Positions 46,880 to 59,552 of a DNA stretch of 64,000 bases are shown here, one piece after another. Numbering within the stretch: position 1 is the first letter of the stretch; every line of letters begins with the position of its first letter. Made by a program: the position numbers and the translations under genes. Origin of the DNA: Benincasa hispida (taxonomy: Eukaryota; Streptophyta; Magnoliopsida; Cucurbitales; Cucurbitaceae); contig NC_052349.1 in NCBI RefSeq assembly GCF_009727055.1, forward strand, positions 38,582,098 through 38,646,097, in the 5' to 3' direction. The notes below the pieces were generated by a model, which searched no databases, was not told where the DNA came from, and worked only from the letters and a program-made list of their open reading frames with translations.

Positions 46880-47940
46880 TTAGCAAAATATATAAGTGCA
46901 CCAATTACACTAAGATATGGTACTTCAGGACTAAAAAGTTCTTCATTATCATCTTGAGGTCGAAATATATCTTTCTTCATATTTAGTGAACGAACTTCCG
47001 TTGGAATATTTAAGGGATGTGCTTTGTCCATGTAAATCATATTCAAAACTTTTCCTATATAAGTTGACTAATGAACAAATATCTAATTCGTTAAATGTTC
47101 AATTTGTAAACCCAGGTAAAATTTTATTTTTCCAAGATCTTTCATCTCAACTTCTTTCTTAAGATATTCTATTGCCTTTGAAAGCTCTTCAGAAGTCCCA
47201 ATTATATTTAATTTACAACATATACAATTATAATAACAAATCCTGACTGTGGTTTCTTTATAAAAACACATGGACATATTGGATTATTTTGAGATCTTTC
47301 TTTCAACAAATTTTCACTCAGACGATTGTACCACATTTGTCCTAATTTTTCAATCCATATAGCGATCTTTGTAACTTTATTGAATACAATTTTCAGGAAT
47401 TTGATTTATATGTTTCAAGTACCTAAAATTATTTTGGGATTCTCATATAAATATCATTATCAAGAGATCCGTATAAATATACTATGACTACATCCATAAG
47501 ATATCAAGATTTTCATACACAATCAAACCAATCTTAGTGTAATTACATCCACAACTAGAGAATATGTCTCCTCATAACTAATACCAGGTCTTTTTGAAAA
47601 ACCTTATGCAACCAGTCTTGCTTTATATCTCGTGACCTCATTATTTTCATTTCTTTTCCTCACAAACACCCATTTGTATCCCATAAGTTTGACACATTTT
47701 GGTGTTCGAATTCCAAAAACCTGACTTTTGAAAGTGAGTTTAATTCTGCCTCGATTGCTTCTTTATACTGAAGCCAATCTTTTCTTTGTCGACATTCTTC
47801 AACAGATTTTAGTTCAAAATCTCCATTTTCAAATATAATATCAAGAGCAACATTATACACAAAAATATTGTCAATAACTACATGAGTTCGGTTCCATCTT
47901 TTTTCTCATGACATAGTTTATTGAAATCTCATTATCATCT
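46880..47940 (-). pseudogene. Element F reverse transcriptase, catalytic motif lost
   Basis: The N-terminal RT block is SVEECRQRKDWLQYKEAIEA (47860-47660). The palm block LNIIGTSEELSKAIEYLKKE is preceded by ICC-K where the YVDD active site should be (47277-47083), so both catalytic aspartates are gone. YMDKAHPLNIPTEVRSLNMK and PYLSVIGALIYFANNT (47046-46880) follow. Stops and frame changes separate the blocks. Confidence 0.85.
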
Positions 47941-48399
47941 TTATATATTCCACCTTCCTCATTAGTCATGTCATGAACTTCTTCATGAGTATTTACACCC
48001 ACAACCAAGTCTTCTTGACTATTAATTATTTTTATTTTTTCGAGGATTTTTATCTTTGGAATCCACTAGTCTACCACGCTTTTGGCATGTTCCAAACTCA
48101 TTAGTGATAACTTACTGTGTTGAGATATCAATTTTCAATGGAACATTTGCAACTGGTATATGTGACTTAATTACTTTCTTTGCATCTATAAATGCATCTC
48201 ATGTCAGATTTGCTATATTTTACAAATGAATTGTCTTATGAACTTCAAGTTCACATTGATCTGTACGAGGATCTAAATGAGACAATCATGATGCATTCCA
48301 TGTAATTTATTTTTTCAGATTCTTAATTTCTTCCCCTAATATTAGAAAATTTGTCTCATTAAAATGACAATCAGCTGACATGTAGTAAATCATCACCCG

Positions 48400-49160
48400 T
48401 CAGAGGTTTAAGATATTTAATAATTGATGGGGAATTCTATCCAATATATATTCCTAACCTCCTTTGAGAACCCATCTTAATACGTTGTGGTGGAGCAATT
48501 GGAACATATACTGCACATCTAAACATTCTCAGATGGGAAACATTTGGCTCATGGTCATAAACTAAATGTAATGGTGAGTACTTACGATAAGATATTGGCC
48601 TAATGCATACAAGTGGCGTTGCATGCAAAATAGCATGTCTCTATACAAATGTAGGAAGCTTAGCTCTTATAAGTAATGGTCTAGTAATTAACTGCAAACG
48701 TTTTATGAATGATTCTGCTAAACCATTTTGTGTATGAACATGAGCTACAGGATGTTCGACACTTATCCCAATTGACATACAATAATTATCAAAAGCTTGC
48801 GATGTAAATTCACTAGTATTATCAAGATGAAGGGTCTTAATTGTATAATCAAGAAATTGTGCTCTTAACTTAATTATTTGAGCAAGTAATCTTGCAAATG
48901 CAAGATTTCGACTTAATAATAAGCACGCGTGGGATCATCTGCTGGATGCGCCTATTACTGCCATAAAATATCTAAATGGTCCACTTGGTGGGTTAATAGG
49001 TCCACATATATCACCATGAATTCGTTCTAAAAATGTAGGGAATTCAATTCCCACTTTAGCTGGTGATGGTCTAATTATCAATTTTCCTTTCAGAGCAAGG
49101 TTGAAGAATCTTCTGGCTCTTCAATGAGTGTCCATTTGAATTCTTAATAATTCCCCTCAT
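48400..49160 (-). pseudogene. Element F integrase
   Basis: It reads in the same order as element E: the GPI/NPPSGPFRYF region, then a distal block with HATPLVCIRPISYRKYSPLH and RMFRCAVYVPIAPPQRIKMG (48628-48437). It is broken by several stops. Nucleotide identity with 24775-25560 is high by eye. Confidence 0.8.
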
Positions 49161-49237
49161 CATTATAGACCTTGGATGACCTTATCTGTCATGCCAAATT
49201 GTAAATATGTCTAGGTTCATTGTTGCATATATTTCAA

Positions 49238-49592
49238 TTACTCGTATATAAGTATAATATAATCTAGAAGATAAAATAGACAACTTTTTTCCAATATACT
49301 TTTTTCATATATTCTTTCTATCAGTCTCGATATGATAATCATTGCAACGTATATCTTTAAAACTAAGTAGATTTCTCTTTGATTTACTAGAGAACAATGC
49401 ATTGTCAATTGTAAATTTTGTTCCTCTAGGCAAAATAATATTTGCTTTTCCAAAGTCTTCAATTAGGTTTGCAGAACCCGATATCATATTGACTTTTTCT
49501 TCCAACATTGTCAGTTTGGAAAAATATTTTCTACTTGTAAGTATTATATGTGTAGTTGTACTGTCTGCCAAACATAGTTTTTTTTTACTCAT
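49238..49592 (-). pseudogene. Element F protease
   Basis: Frame 49592-49305 carries SKKKLCLADSTTTHIILTSR, with the catalytic Asp in the D-S-T form of this lineage, then GTKFTIDNALFSSKSKRNLL. It is better preserved than in E, where the Asp is lost. Confidence 0.8.
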
Positions 49593-49739
49593 TTTTTAGT
49601 CACCCAACATATGAAAATGATCTAAGTTTCTTCACTAAAAGAAAATAATTACAATAAGAAAAACAACAATGGGAATATATAAAGGTTAACATCTACTAAG
49701 AAGAAAAAAAAATATGGATATGAATAAAAAAAATAAAAT

Positions 49740-50210
49740 TAACTCTAGATATTTTCAAAGTCAAAGGAAACGCGTGATGTTCCATCAATTCTGCCGATTT
49801 AAAGAAGTCAGCCACATCCAAATTTGTCATATGGGATGGGTCAAATATGTCATTATCCTTGTATGCAAAATTTGCTTCCATATTTTCCTCTTTTTTTCCT
49901 TCAGGTATGCTTGATAGAGATCAACTAAGTGTTTTAATGTACGATAAGTACGTGACCAATGCCCAGTCATCCCGTATCGAAAGCATTTATTTTTTATACT
50001 TTTTGAACTCTTATCTTGTGACCATCATTTTTTGTGGTTCTTTTGAAATTTGAATGATTAGAACAACCACTACGAAAATAATAGTTATTTCTTCTTTTCC
50101 CACGGTCACGACCTTGACCACGACCATGATTGTTATTAAAATTCACAAAGTTCATTTCAGGGAATGGTGTCGTCCGGGTTGGTTGAGATTCATGACTTTT
50201 CATCAATAAT
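49740..50210 (-). pseudogene. Element F gag C-terminus with damaged zinc knuckle
   Basis: An Arg/Gly/Asn-rich stretch (NNHGRGQGRDRGKRRNNYYF; 50206-49994) precedes a zinc knuckle that reads KCFRYGMTGHWSRTY (about 49985-49940). Two of the three cysteines of CX2CX4HX4C are Tyr. In E the same knuckle is intact. Confidence 0.8.
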
Positions 50211-50677
50211 TCGTTATTTTATTCGGCCACGAGAAGACATGAAATAGTTCAGAATATTGTTTAAAACCTTTCTCTCGATATTGCTAATATAGGAGCATAT
50301 CCGAAATGTAGAAAAATATTTTCTCTAACATATGGATTTAAAATTTTGGAGCCTCAAGTGCATCCATTTACGACGAGCTTTAGGAAGAAAAATTATTTTT
50401 CGATGATCATATTTTTATAACATCCAGGTGTATTTTGGCATCAAGCACTAATGATAAAGAATTATCGCCATTAATATCAAATCGTACAAATTCTAATTTT
50501 GTAATATTTTTCATAGTAACACTATTACAAAATATTATATTTATATTAGAAATTTAATATATATCAAATATGTAAAACAAAATTTAATTTATTAATTATA
50601 ATGCAGAGAGAGAAAAACCAATATACATTTAGGATCTACCTTTAGCAGATAAAACGATAGTGCTGGTACTGATAAGG

Positions 50678-51082
50678 TGTTGTGAATTTGAGGAGCACAA
50701 CAGGAACACATATACCAATAAAATATAACATTAAAATAAATAAATATAATATAATAATAAAATAAATAAATATTAAAATAAATTAAACATAATATATAAA
50801 TATATGAAATAAATAAATAATAAAAGTAAATAAAATAAAAATGATGGATTTCTCTACTTTTTCCAATCTTTTTGGATTTTGCCCAATGTGTTTATTCCAA
50901 AATCCGCCAAATGCAACTATTTATAGGCAACTTGGCAAATAGGAGGCAGATTACATGGATACTAATAATGTGTAATGTTGAGACATATGGACGATACTTT
51001 GAAAAATGAAGGCATGACACATGATCAACAAACTCTAAGCATGAGTTTTTAATGGGCATCTATTATAATAATATTTATAATA
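50678..51082 (-). mobile_element. LTR shared by elements F (5') and G (3')
   Basis: 405 bp. Inside it on the low side comes the PBS-like CTTATCAGTACCA of F. Directly above 51082 comes a polypurine tract (minus strand, CTCAGGAGGAG) and the 3' internal end of another copy. One LTR therefore joins two internal regions. Confidence 0.85.
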
Positions 51083-51597
51083 CTCCTCCTGAGATGTCCA
51101 TTATATATATGAAATATGTCTAGTTAATACCTTACTAGGAAAAAACCTATTGGGAAAAAAATCCTAGTGAAGGAAAAAGAGTACATATTTCATATAATCT
51201 AATACTTTTAGAAAGAATACAATATATTTACTCCCCTTCATGGAAACATCACTTGAGATCTTTGAGGCATAGCATTCTAACATTGTGCACCAATTTTTCA
51301 AAGGTTGCAGTTGGTAATGATTTTGTAAATAAGTCTGCTAGGTTATCCTTCGAACAAATTTATTGTATAGTGATGTCACAATTTTCTTCAAGATCATGAG
51401 TGTAGAAAAACTTTGGTGAAATATGTTTTGTTCTATCTCCTTTGATATATCTTCCTTTGATTTAGGATATGCATGTTGTGTTGTTTTTGTATAATATCGT
51501 TGGAAAATTTTTACTAGAAGACAAACCACATGTTCCACGAATGTGCTAAGTCATTGATCTTAGCCATATACATTCTCGACTAGCCTCGTGAATTGTA
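51083..51597 (-). pseudogene. 3' internal end of copia element G
   Basis: It aligns base for base with 44266-44715 of element F: ACTAGGAAAAAACCTATTGG, GAGTACATATTTCATATA, then RNase H C-terminal coding (51538-51338; KIFQRYYTKTTQHAYPKSKE). It preserves the pre-insertion sequence of the site hit by LTR H. It stops abruptly at AATTGTA, directly before the n. Confidence 0.85.
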
Positions 51598-51598
51598 N
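51598..51598. other. Single n: assembly join
   Basis: Left of the n the sequence follows element F (CTCGTGAATTGTA); right of it (GTCCAATCGGAG) there is no relation to the copia element. A one-base n here most likely marks a scaffold gap closed to minimal length, so distance and even adjacency across it are uncertain. Confidence 0.85.
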
Positions 51599-52329
51599 GT
51601 CCAATCGGAGATTTTTCACCTTGTCTAGGATGGGTCCTTGTGGGGCCCTGACCCCAAGGGATAAATAAACATCTCTAATATGGATAAACATCTTTCCACA
51701 TAAAAAAACATCCTTAAGAGGAAGCTTGGTTGCGATGTTACCAGTAGGTTTGTTCTCCTCTCAAACCATATGATAAAAATTAACAATAATTAATAATATT
51801 AACTATTTTGAACAAAAAAAAATCTTCAATGAGGATTTCAATATGAGAAAAAGAAAAATTATCTGTATTCAAAAGCTTGATAACCTCTAGTGCATCTCAA
51901 ATTTCACTTCAATAGAAGGGCGGTTACTAAACTACACCTGCTCGATCGTGCATAAATCCTATAATAATACTTTCACTTCCAACAAACTGACTCTTCCACA
52001 CCTTTGGATCAACTTGCAACCTCCCAAAATCGTTTGACCCTCATGTTCGTGAACCAACTAGTTGAGCCTGCCTCTGTCATTCACCTACGACCAAGTCGCA
52101 TCTAGGGGAACAATCTCAGCCATCCATAGAATCCTTAAACTGGGAGTTAATCCTAATCTTAAGCAAAACAAGATCAGACACCTCCTTTATTAAAGGAGAT
52201 CTTATTTCTTAAATTCTATAGACTCCAAATATTGACCAAAGCCCTGTCCAACACTTCTCTCAAATATTAGGATTGTAAGCAATCTTAATACTTGAAAAGA
52301 GACCACCTGCCCTTACCAATGAGCCAAAA

Positions 52330-52360
<31 letters not shown>

Positions 52361-53051
52361 AAAAAATTGAAATGAAAATTACATAAACCTCTTATATTCT
52401 TTTGAAAATATTCCCTTTTTAATTGACGTTTGTGGTTAGGCTCTCAAATTTTATTTTACTTCATATACTATTCTATAAATCTACCTAAATTCTATTAAAA
52501 AAATCAAATAATCCCTAGAAAAAATTGATTTTGTTTATGGTTGTGAGGGATAACTCTTCAAATTGATTTTTGTTTATGGTTTAAGAGGATAACTAGTTTG
52601 TACTTAGAGATTTTTACATGAGAAATCCAAATTTTTCACCGAATGTTTTTAGGCTTAATTCTGGACAATTTTACCCTTATTTCCATATTTTAATGTATTC
52701 CTTTTTTCATTGTAATTAATAAATCGCTTTTTCATTTGGTTGTTATAAATATTTATTTCTATTATAATGCATTTAATATGCGATTAATGAGCTATTTTTC
52801 TTTAATTATAAGGGGTGTTATTTCATCTTCTTCATCCCTTGATTAAGGATATATGCTTGTCCTTAATTGTAGGAGTGTTTATTCGTCTTCTCCATCCAAT
52901 TGCAGAATTATGATTTCAGATATTCATTTTTTTGCTTTTTATGTACATATACAAGGCTTATTTAAAATATATACAATGGTATTTCAAATATATATGAGAT
53001 TATTTCAAATTCAAATATATAATTTATATTATATGCAACAAATTAGACCAT
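51599..53051. other. Unassigned sequence right of the join
   Basis: 51600-52320 is of moderate GC and looks like degenerate, perhaps once coding, sequence, but I recognise no domain in either direction. An A-rich run with G interruptions lies at 52327-52370. 52380-53050 is AT-rich with no gene. Confidence 0.35.
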
Positions 53052-53056
53052 AAACT

Positions 53057-55001
53057 GGAAGGGTTTGGAATACCCCAAAGCGGAAGCATACGAATGTGCA
53101 TGTCTCGATTTTCATTTTACAGAATATGGAAAACTTAGAGGACGAAAACATGGATAAACTAAATTAATTAAACATGCTTTCTCTACTATGAAATTCAGAG
53201 AGGAGAAAGGATTGAGATTCACCCTTGAAGAACATAGTCTTCTCGCTTCCTCTCCAACACAATACGAACTCGAGCAAAACTCCTAAGAAAGAACAATAAT
53301 GCAAAACGTACCGTAGTAATAGCACACCACCACAATGTCTTCCTTGTTATTCTCTAGGATGAGAATCAAAGTGGAGTTTTGTGGGCTCGCTTGTAAGAAT
53401 TTTGGTGAAAGGGAACAAATTTTTCTTTTAAGAGAATTTTCACACACATAGGAAAGATTGCAAAAATCAAAGGATGAAGATGAAGATGCAGTTTCTCTGT
53501 CTCTATATTCACATTGTGATGAGAGAATAAAGGGGTGAGGGAAGTTATAAAAAAAAAAACCCTCCCATTTTGAATTTTCAATAAATTCAAATTAATGAAT
53601 TTAATAGAAATAGTGTATATATATATATATATATATATTAAACCATATGTTATATCACATATAATATATAACCTATAGTTTATATTATATCACATATAAT
53701 GTAACTTATAGTTTGTTATTCTCTCATATAACCTATAGTATCAATATGAATCATATTCATATTAATTTTAATCTATAGTTTTTATATGAATCAAATTCAT
53801 ATAATTAATATTTGAATTATATTTAAATATTTATTTCTCTCTACAAAACTTTATATTATAATATATCATATAAATTATATAAATTATATCTTATATAATT
53901 AATTCCCTTTAATTAATCTGAACAATTCAAACTAATCCAAAATTAATTTTATTCTCATTAATCCTTATTGATCTAACAAGGGGATCTTATAGACCTATAG
54001 ATTGAAGCTTCAATGATACTTGATTAATTAATTAAACTCTTTAATTAAATCAATCAACCTTCATTAATTGTCGGTCACTCCACTAAAGATCGATAACTGC
54101 ACTCTTCGCACTATAGATATATTTCTGTATCAGTTGGATATAATCAATCAACAAAGCATTGACAATTCACAAATTGCTCGTCAGTACAGCTAGGTCAAAA
54201 TTATCGTTTTATCCCTATAGTTACATCTAACTCCTTAAGTACCATTGGTCCCTCTAATGAGGGATTATATAGTCCAACTATAACTGAAACTCTCTCTGGC
54301 CAGGAAAGGGTGTGGCGACACATTGTTTAAATCCCAAAATCAGCTATTAAGGGAGCAATTTACTAACAATAGGAAATGAGTGAATTTCTTCTTGTATAGT
54401 TGTGTTCTCAACTCCCCAATCAGACGAATCTCCAAAATGGTGGGCTTATTAAGTCGGTGAATCTATCTACTCTCACCCATACAAATCAAAAGACTACCCT
54501 CATAAGCAGAAGTTTATAACTCACTCATGATTTAGGTTAAGCCACTTATGGTCATCCTAGTGAAATGTAAGTCTCTTCTAGTTATAGTATTATAAAGAGA
54601 GACTATTCATTTCGTTGTCCAGTCTTACACAAGCTCTTTGTATAGGATACCTCCGCTCATATATCTCCACATGAATAACCAAGATCAGATTATTTGTAGC
54701 ACTTTACAACAATTATAATAACTAAAAAATGGATTGTATCCGTAGGTCGCCAGGATAAGGTACTCAACCTTATCCATCTATTACAGACCGTTCAAATTAT
54801 CACTTAAACATGATCTACCGAATATCTCCACATACATATTTAAGTTACATCTAATAACCTTGGATCTTAGTTTATTAGTTTTTGGGTTAATGCAACTAAA
54901 TGTCAAATAAAATACAACCTATTTTATTAGATAAATAATATGTTTGTACAAATATAATTACAAACTACAAGACCACGAGATTTAGGATATCAAACCCAAC
55001 A
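53057..55001 (-). mobile_element. Solo LTR J
   Basis: On the minus strand it starts TGTTGGGTTTGATATCC (55001) and ends near AACCCTTCC (53057), 1945 bp. AAACT occurs on both sides (53052-53056 and 55002-55006), a perfect 5-bp target duplication if the last base is set there. It is the same family as LTR C. It has a stem-loop variant at 53349-53366 and a short TA run at 53617-53638. CGATCGT words are absent or unrecognisable. Confidence 0.85.
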
Positions 55002-55006
55002 AAACT

Positions 55007-55854
55007 AAGATAGATGACAACATCAAGATTTTAAAAAATAAACCAAATTCGTAGAGTTCAAAATCTTATGTTAATGATCCAAAATGTGCTAGTAATCTTT
55101 TTTCTCCTTACCATACAAATATTCAATTGAATATTTGATATATATTGTAGGAGAAAATCGTAGGAATATACAATATCTAGTCAAATATAACAGACTAACA
55201 TATTTAAACAACAATTTATATTTAAACGTATATCATAAAGTAACTATGTTTAAACAATAATATATATCTTTCAAAAGAAAAAAAAACAATATATATTTAA
55301 ATGAATATCACAGACTAACTATATTTAAACAACAATAATAGATGATATTATAGCCACAATAATCCTATATATATTTGAAATTGAAAACAAAATGTACAAA
55401 TACACCCAGATATCCGTCATACATCTAGTTGTAACCTCAGATCCATTGTCCAGATCGACTAAATACATATAGATTATATGAAATAAACCCATATATATCG
55501 AGCGACAAGACCAAGATCCATCATGGACACCCATCTTAGCTTCATTGGTTTGTAACCTTAGATCTGATTTCATTTTGCTCTTCTCAACTCCCTCATCCAT
55601 CTACGGAGCTTTACAATCTCAGATTTCGCGTCGCTAGCGAAGATTCGGTGTCGATCAACCCATATCCATCATGGACGTCCATCCTCTCGTGGATCTTTAC
55701 AATCTTAGACCTGGCTTCATCCTTTCATTGCCAGCTTCGACTAGCTTTACAACCTCCTTTGCTCGCTGGTTTCAGAGGAGGGGGAGATGATTTTGTAATT
55801 TGAGGAAGACATTGATGAAGGAAGAAGAAAAAAGGATTAGGGAAGAAGAAAGGA
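55007..55854. other. Non-coding stretch between LTRs J and K
   Basis: AT-rich to 55500, then a GC-richer part to 55859 with phrases repeated in variation (CATCATGGACACCCATCTTA and CATCATGGACGTCCATCCTC; TTTACAATCT three times). It may be a fragment of a repeat. The A/G-rich end (55800-55859) continues after LTR K at 63001. Confidence 0.4.
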
Positions 55855-57479
55855 AAGGGTGAAGGAACTCTAATGAGAGAACCTTGAGCGGAAGCGAATT
55901 GACCAAATTCCATTTTCATTGAATACAAAATTTACAGTAAATAAACAACAAGATATGCATTTAATTCTAAATTACAACATGCTTTAGAAAGAAAAGGTTT
56001 CAAGAAACCTCAGCTTTGAAGACCTTTCTTCACGTTTTCCCTCGAACAAGTCATGAACTCCTTGAAGACCTTCTTCAAGATTACTTCGAACAAAACTAGA
56101 CATTACCACAAAAGTTACCTTGGTATTCTTAGGGTGAGAACCCAGGAGTGGTGGCTCTGATTATTTTGGTTAAGAGGGAAAACTTAATGTAGAGGAGGAA
56201 GATTGAGAACTTTCAAAAAACAAGACAAAACACAGAACTCTTCTGTAATTTTTTCTTTCTAAATCGTCCAACCAACAGCCTCGAAGAAGAAGAAAAACCT
56301 TTTTCTTTTATTCTTCTTGCCATAAGTAACCCCCACCCACTTACGTGGGTGGAGAGAAAAGAGGGGGAAGGGAGTTGTAACTCCCTTCCTTATTATTAAA
56401 ATAAAAATAATAATATAAATATAAATATGATAACTAACTTATCATATTATAGATATATATATAATTATATGTTATATCAAATATAACATATAACCTATAG
56501 TTTTAATATTGTATCACATATAATATAAACTATAGTTTCTTTTCTCTTTTATATGACATTTAATATAAATCTTATTTATATTAAACTTAACAACTATGAA
56601 ACCAATTTACAGAAATTATATTTGAATCTCCTTCAAATATTTATTTCCTCCCATTAAGTTATAATATATCAGATATATTTTGACAATTATATCACATTTA
56701 ATTGAAACAACTTAATTATATCATATATAATTAAATCCCTCTATTAATTTGAACAATTCAAATTAACTCAAAAACTGATTCTCAACTAAATCCTATTAAG
56801 CTACCAAGGGGACCTCATGGACTTGTAGTTTGAAGCTCCAATGGTACATGACTAATTAATTAAAAATTTTAATTACATTATTCATCATCTGTTAACGGGC
56901 ACTCCATTAAAGACCGACGGCTGCACTCTTCGTACTACAAGTATATTTCTGTGTCCATTTAATATAACCAATCAACAGTACGATGACCTTTCATAAATTG
57001 CTCGTAAGTACAGCTTGGCCAAATTATCATTTTGCCCCTATAGTTACATCTAACTCCTGAAGTACCACTGATCCCTCTAATGAACAATAGATCATAGTCC
57101 AACTTTGACTAGACCCCGCTCGGGCCAGGAGAGAATGTGACACCATATTGTTCATGTGAACTCCGAGCCCTAATTTCTCTACTTGAGTATGTTCTCTACT
57201 GAGACCAGTGTGGTGAGTAGATTAATGTGGAAATTAATGTGTAATTGTAGAGAAAACGGTGAAAAATTAGAAGAAAAGTGTGAATTTGAAGGCTTGAATC
57301 TTGGGTAAAGAAAAGTGTAACCCATGCGTTAGAAGCTAAAAAATTGGCTAAGTATTGTTCCATCGTTGGCCTTGCTCATTTAAAGGTTATTTGGACGTTG
57401 AAGAAAGCCAAAGTGTGGCCAAGAGAAACGCATGCAGTAGCCAATGTCGTTAGGTTAGCAAAGCATACGCGGGCATGAG

Positions 57480-57620
57480 TGCTAGACAATCGTGTAGAAA
57501 AGAAGTGGTGCTATACGATGAGGTAGCCGATCGTATAGTAAGTAAGCAGCGCTACACTATGAGGTAAGCGATCGTGTACGTGTGAGCTAGACGATAGTCA
57601 TGCTTCACTAGACAATGGGC
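57480..57620 (+). repeat. CGATCGT words in LTR M
   Basis: CTAGACAATCGTGTAG, GCTATACGATGAGGTAG, CCGATCGTATAG, GCGATCGTGTAC and CTAGACGATAGTC fall within 140 bp. They are the same word type as in the copia LTRs and the leader of D, although M is otherwise unrelated to those. Confidence 0.6.
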
Positions 57621-57644
57621 GTCAGCGCTACATGACGAGCAAGA

Positions 57645-57760
57645 GCTATGCGGCAACACTATGCGATGGTGCTATGTGGCAATGCTATGTGATGGTGCTA
57701 TGCGGCAACGCTATGCGATGATGCTATGAGGCAACGCTATGCGATGGTGCTATGCGGCAG
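57645..57760 (+). repeat. 26-bp tandem repeat in LTR M
   Basis: Units starting GCTATGYGGCAAYRCTATGC then GATGGT begin at 57645, 57671, 57697, 57723 and 57749 (last partial). The period is exactly 26, with one to four differences between units. Confidence 0.92.
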
Positions 57761-58080
57761 TAGTACTAGACGATGAGCTATGCGGCGATGAGACAATCCA
57801 TGGTGGACGCATTGTGAGACGTCTTGCGTTGCTAAGGCTTGCGGTACATAAGGTTATTATGCGTTGGTGATGTGCTATATGCATTAGACATCCGAGGGCA
57901 TGTGGGCGCATAGGACAAGGCTAATAGTATGCGTTGGAAGATTGTTGGTCATGATCCTAGTTGAACACATATGGCAAAGGTAAACCATGCGAAAGAGAAG
58001 GATATGCGGCCAAAGATGAGCCTTGCGAGCATCTAGCATATGTGACCAAGTTGCGTCAATTGAATGCACAAGGTAAGATT

Positions 58081-58215
58081 TAATGAACGCATTTTGATGT
58101 TGGATGATTGCATTTGAGATTGAATGAACGCATTTTAAGGTTGGATGGACGCATTTGTGGTAGATGGACGCATTGAGATAAGATGGGCGCATATGAGATT
58201 GGATTGATGCATTCA
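58081..58215 (+). repeat. Irregular ACGCATT repeat in LTR M
   Basis: Six to seven variants of GATGGACGCATTTG, spaced about 18-30 bp (examples near 58084, 58125, 58146, 58163 and 58185). Minus-strand frames across it (for example 57884-58225) merely translate the repeat. Confidence 0.65.
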
Positions 58216-59270
58216 AGGTCGTCATCCGGACATGTGGCTTGTTGGGGAGAAATCTTAGGCCTTAAGCAAATGAGGTGGTTGCACAAGAAGACATGCAAAT
58301 TTAAGCATTTTGTGTTGGCTAAGGAAGAGGAAGACACCTTAGATTGCGGTGACTTGAAAGTTGCGTTGATAGTATGGGGAAAAGACACTTGGACATGCGG
58401 CCAAGTAGAAGGTGTCGGCCTTGGAGAGATTTTGGATGCCTATAAATAGGGCCAAGGACTTCATATCATAACCTAAAGAACAATAAGAAGAGTGTATGGA
58501 GGCTGATTATGAGGAAACTATGCGTTGATAGCAAAATTATGTGTCAGTCATAAAGCTTCAAGAGGAGACGCAGTTGGATAGTGAAGTCAGGAAATAGCAT
58601 TAACTTGGGACGAGGAGTTCTCCCAGCATACTCATGCATTTGGAGTGATTCTAAAGCCACTTGAAAGCTTCGCAAGTCTAGTTTTCAGGAATCGGAGAAG
58701 AAGCTTCAAGGAATCGGACTGGAAAGTGAGGAAAAGACAGAAGGGTCAAGCTATAGGGTAAGCTTGGGCCAGTCTTGAGAATTTGAAGATTTCAATCAAA
58801 CCACAAGAATTTCTGAGCTAAGATTTTAAGGTAAGCTTTCTGAGACATTGTAGAGCATGTTTACAAAAGGAAGTATCTCAAGATAAGACTTAGAACTATG
58901 AGTAATTTGAGCTTTAAATTGAATTTGGATCTTAGGGTTCAAAAGGGAGCCCGAGGTAACCAAGGATCTTCTAGAGAGAAAGGTTCCGAAATGATCAAGG
59001 TGAGTGACTAAATATTTACAATTGTTTTAAAGAAACCATGTTTTATAGAAAAATTATTCTCATGCGAGCTAGTTTTACAAAGTAATTTCCAAGCAAATCA
59101 TGAGTTACATTTTAAATGCATGCCATGTATGAAAGTTTATTGCAGAACTATTTATGTGTGTTTAAATACACCAAGCATGCGTTAGTATCTTTAAAGACAT
59201 GTTTTCTATGTGTTATGCTTTACATGCTTTAAAGAGAAAGTCATTTTATGACTAGATTTACTTGGAACGT

Positions 59271-59422
59271 GATACCGAAGGAAATTTGAGAAGGTATCCG
59301 ACCAACTCAATACCGAAGGACATTTAAGAAGGTATCCGACCAACTTGATACCGAAGGACAGTTGAGAAGGTATCCAAGTAGCTCGATACAAAGGACAAGT
59401 TTAGAGAAGGTATCTGAGTAGA
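59271..59422 (+). repeat. 38-bp tandem repeat, four units
   Basis: Units start GATACCGAAGGACATTTGAG-like at 59271, 59309, 59347 and 59385, each ending AAGGTATCCGACCAACTC or a variant. The last unit is diverged. Confidence 0.92.
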
Positions 59423-59476
59423 AGTACCTAAGGTATAACGGTACTTAGTATGGCCACGTGCACGCAGGTAGTTAAA

Positions 59477-59552
59477 GTCAGAGATGGAGCAAAAGGGTTC
59501 TCTCTTGACTAGCAGTCAGAGATTGAGCAAAAGGGTTCTCTCTTGACTAGTA
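59477..59552 (+). repeat. Second 38-bp tandem repeat, two units
   Basis: GTCAGAGATGGAGCAAAAGG then GTTCTCTCTTGACTAGCA is repeated at 59477 and 59515. The sequence differs from the 59271 array, but the period is the same. Confidence 0.9.

Larger units (their letters stand above)
41919..51082 (-). mobile_element. Copia element F with two nested solo LTRs
   Basis: On the minus strand: 5' LTR (51082-50678), gag (about 50210-49750), protease (49592-49238), integrase (about 49160-48400), RT (47870-46880, resumed at 45018), RNase H (44903-44390), polypurine tract region (42236-42201) and 3' LTR (42200-41919). Solo LTR I splits RT and solo LTR H sits between RNase H and the 3' LTR. Removing both with their duplications leaves about 5.3 kb, a normal copia size. 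It is the same family as E and G. Confidence 0.85.

Noticed and set aside
51600..52320. Possible LINE or gene fragment
   Set aside because: Translations in all frames gave no motif I could name with confidence.
57645..57760. Regularly spaced repeats resembling a CRISPR array
   Set aside because: The units are contiguous 26-bp tandem copies with no unique spacers, in plant LTR DNA.
58183..58449. 88-codon plus-strand frame with relatively good codon content
   Set aside because: It lies within gypsy-type LTR M, starts in a repeat block and has no recognisable domain.
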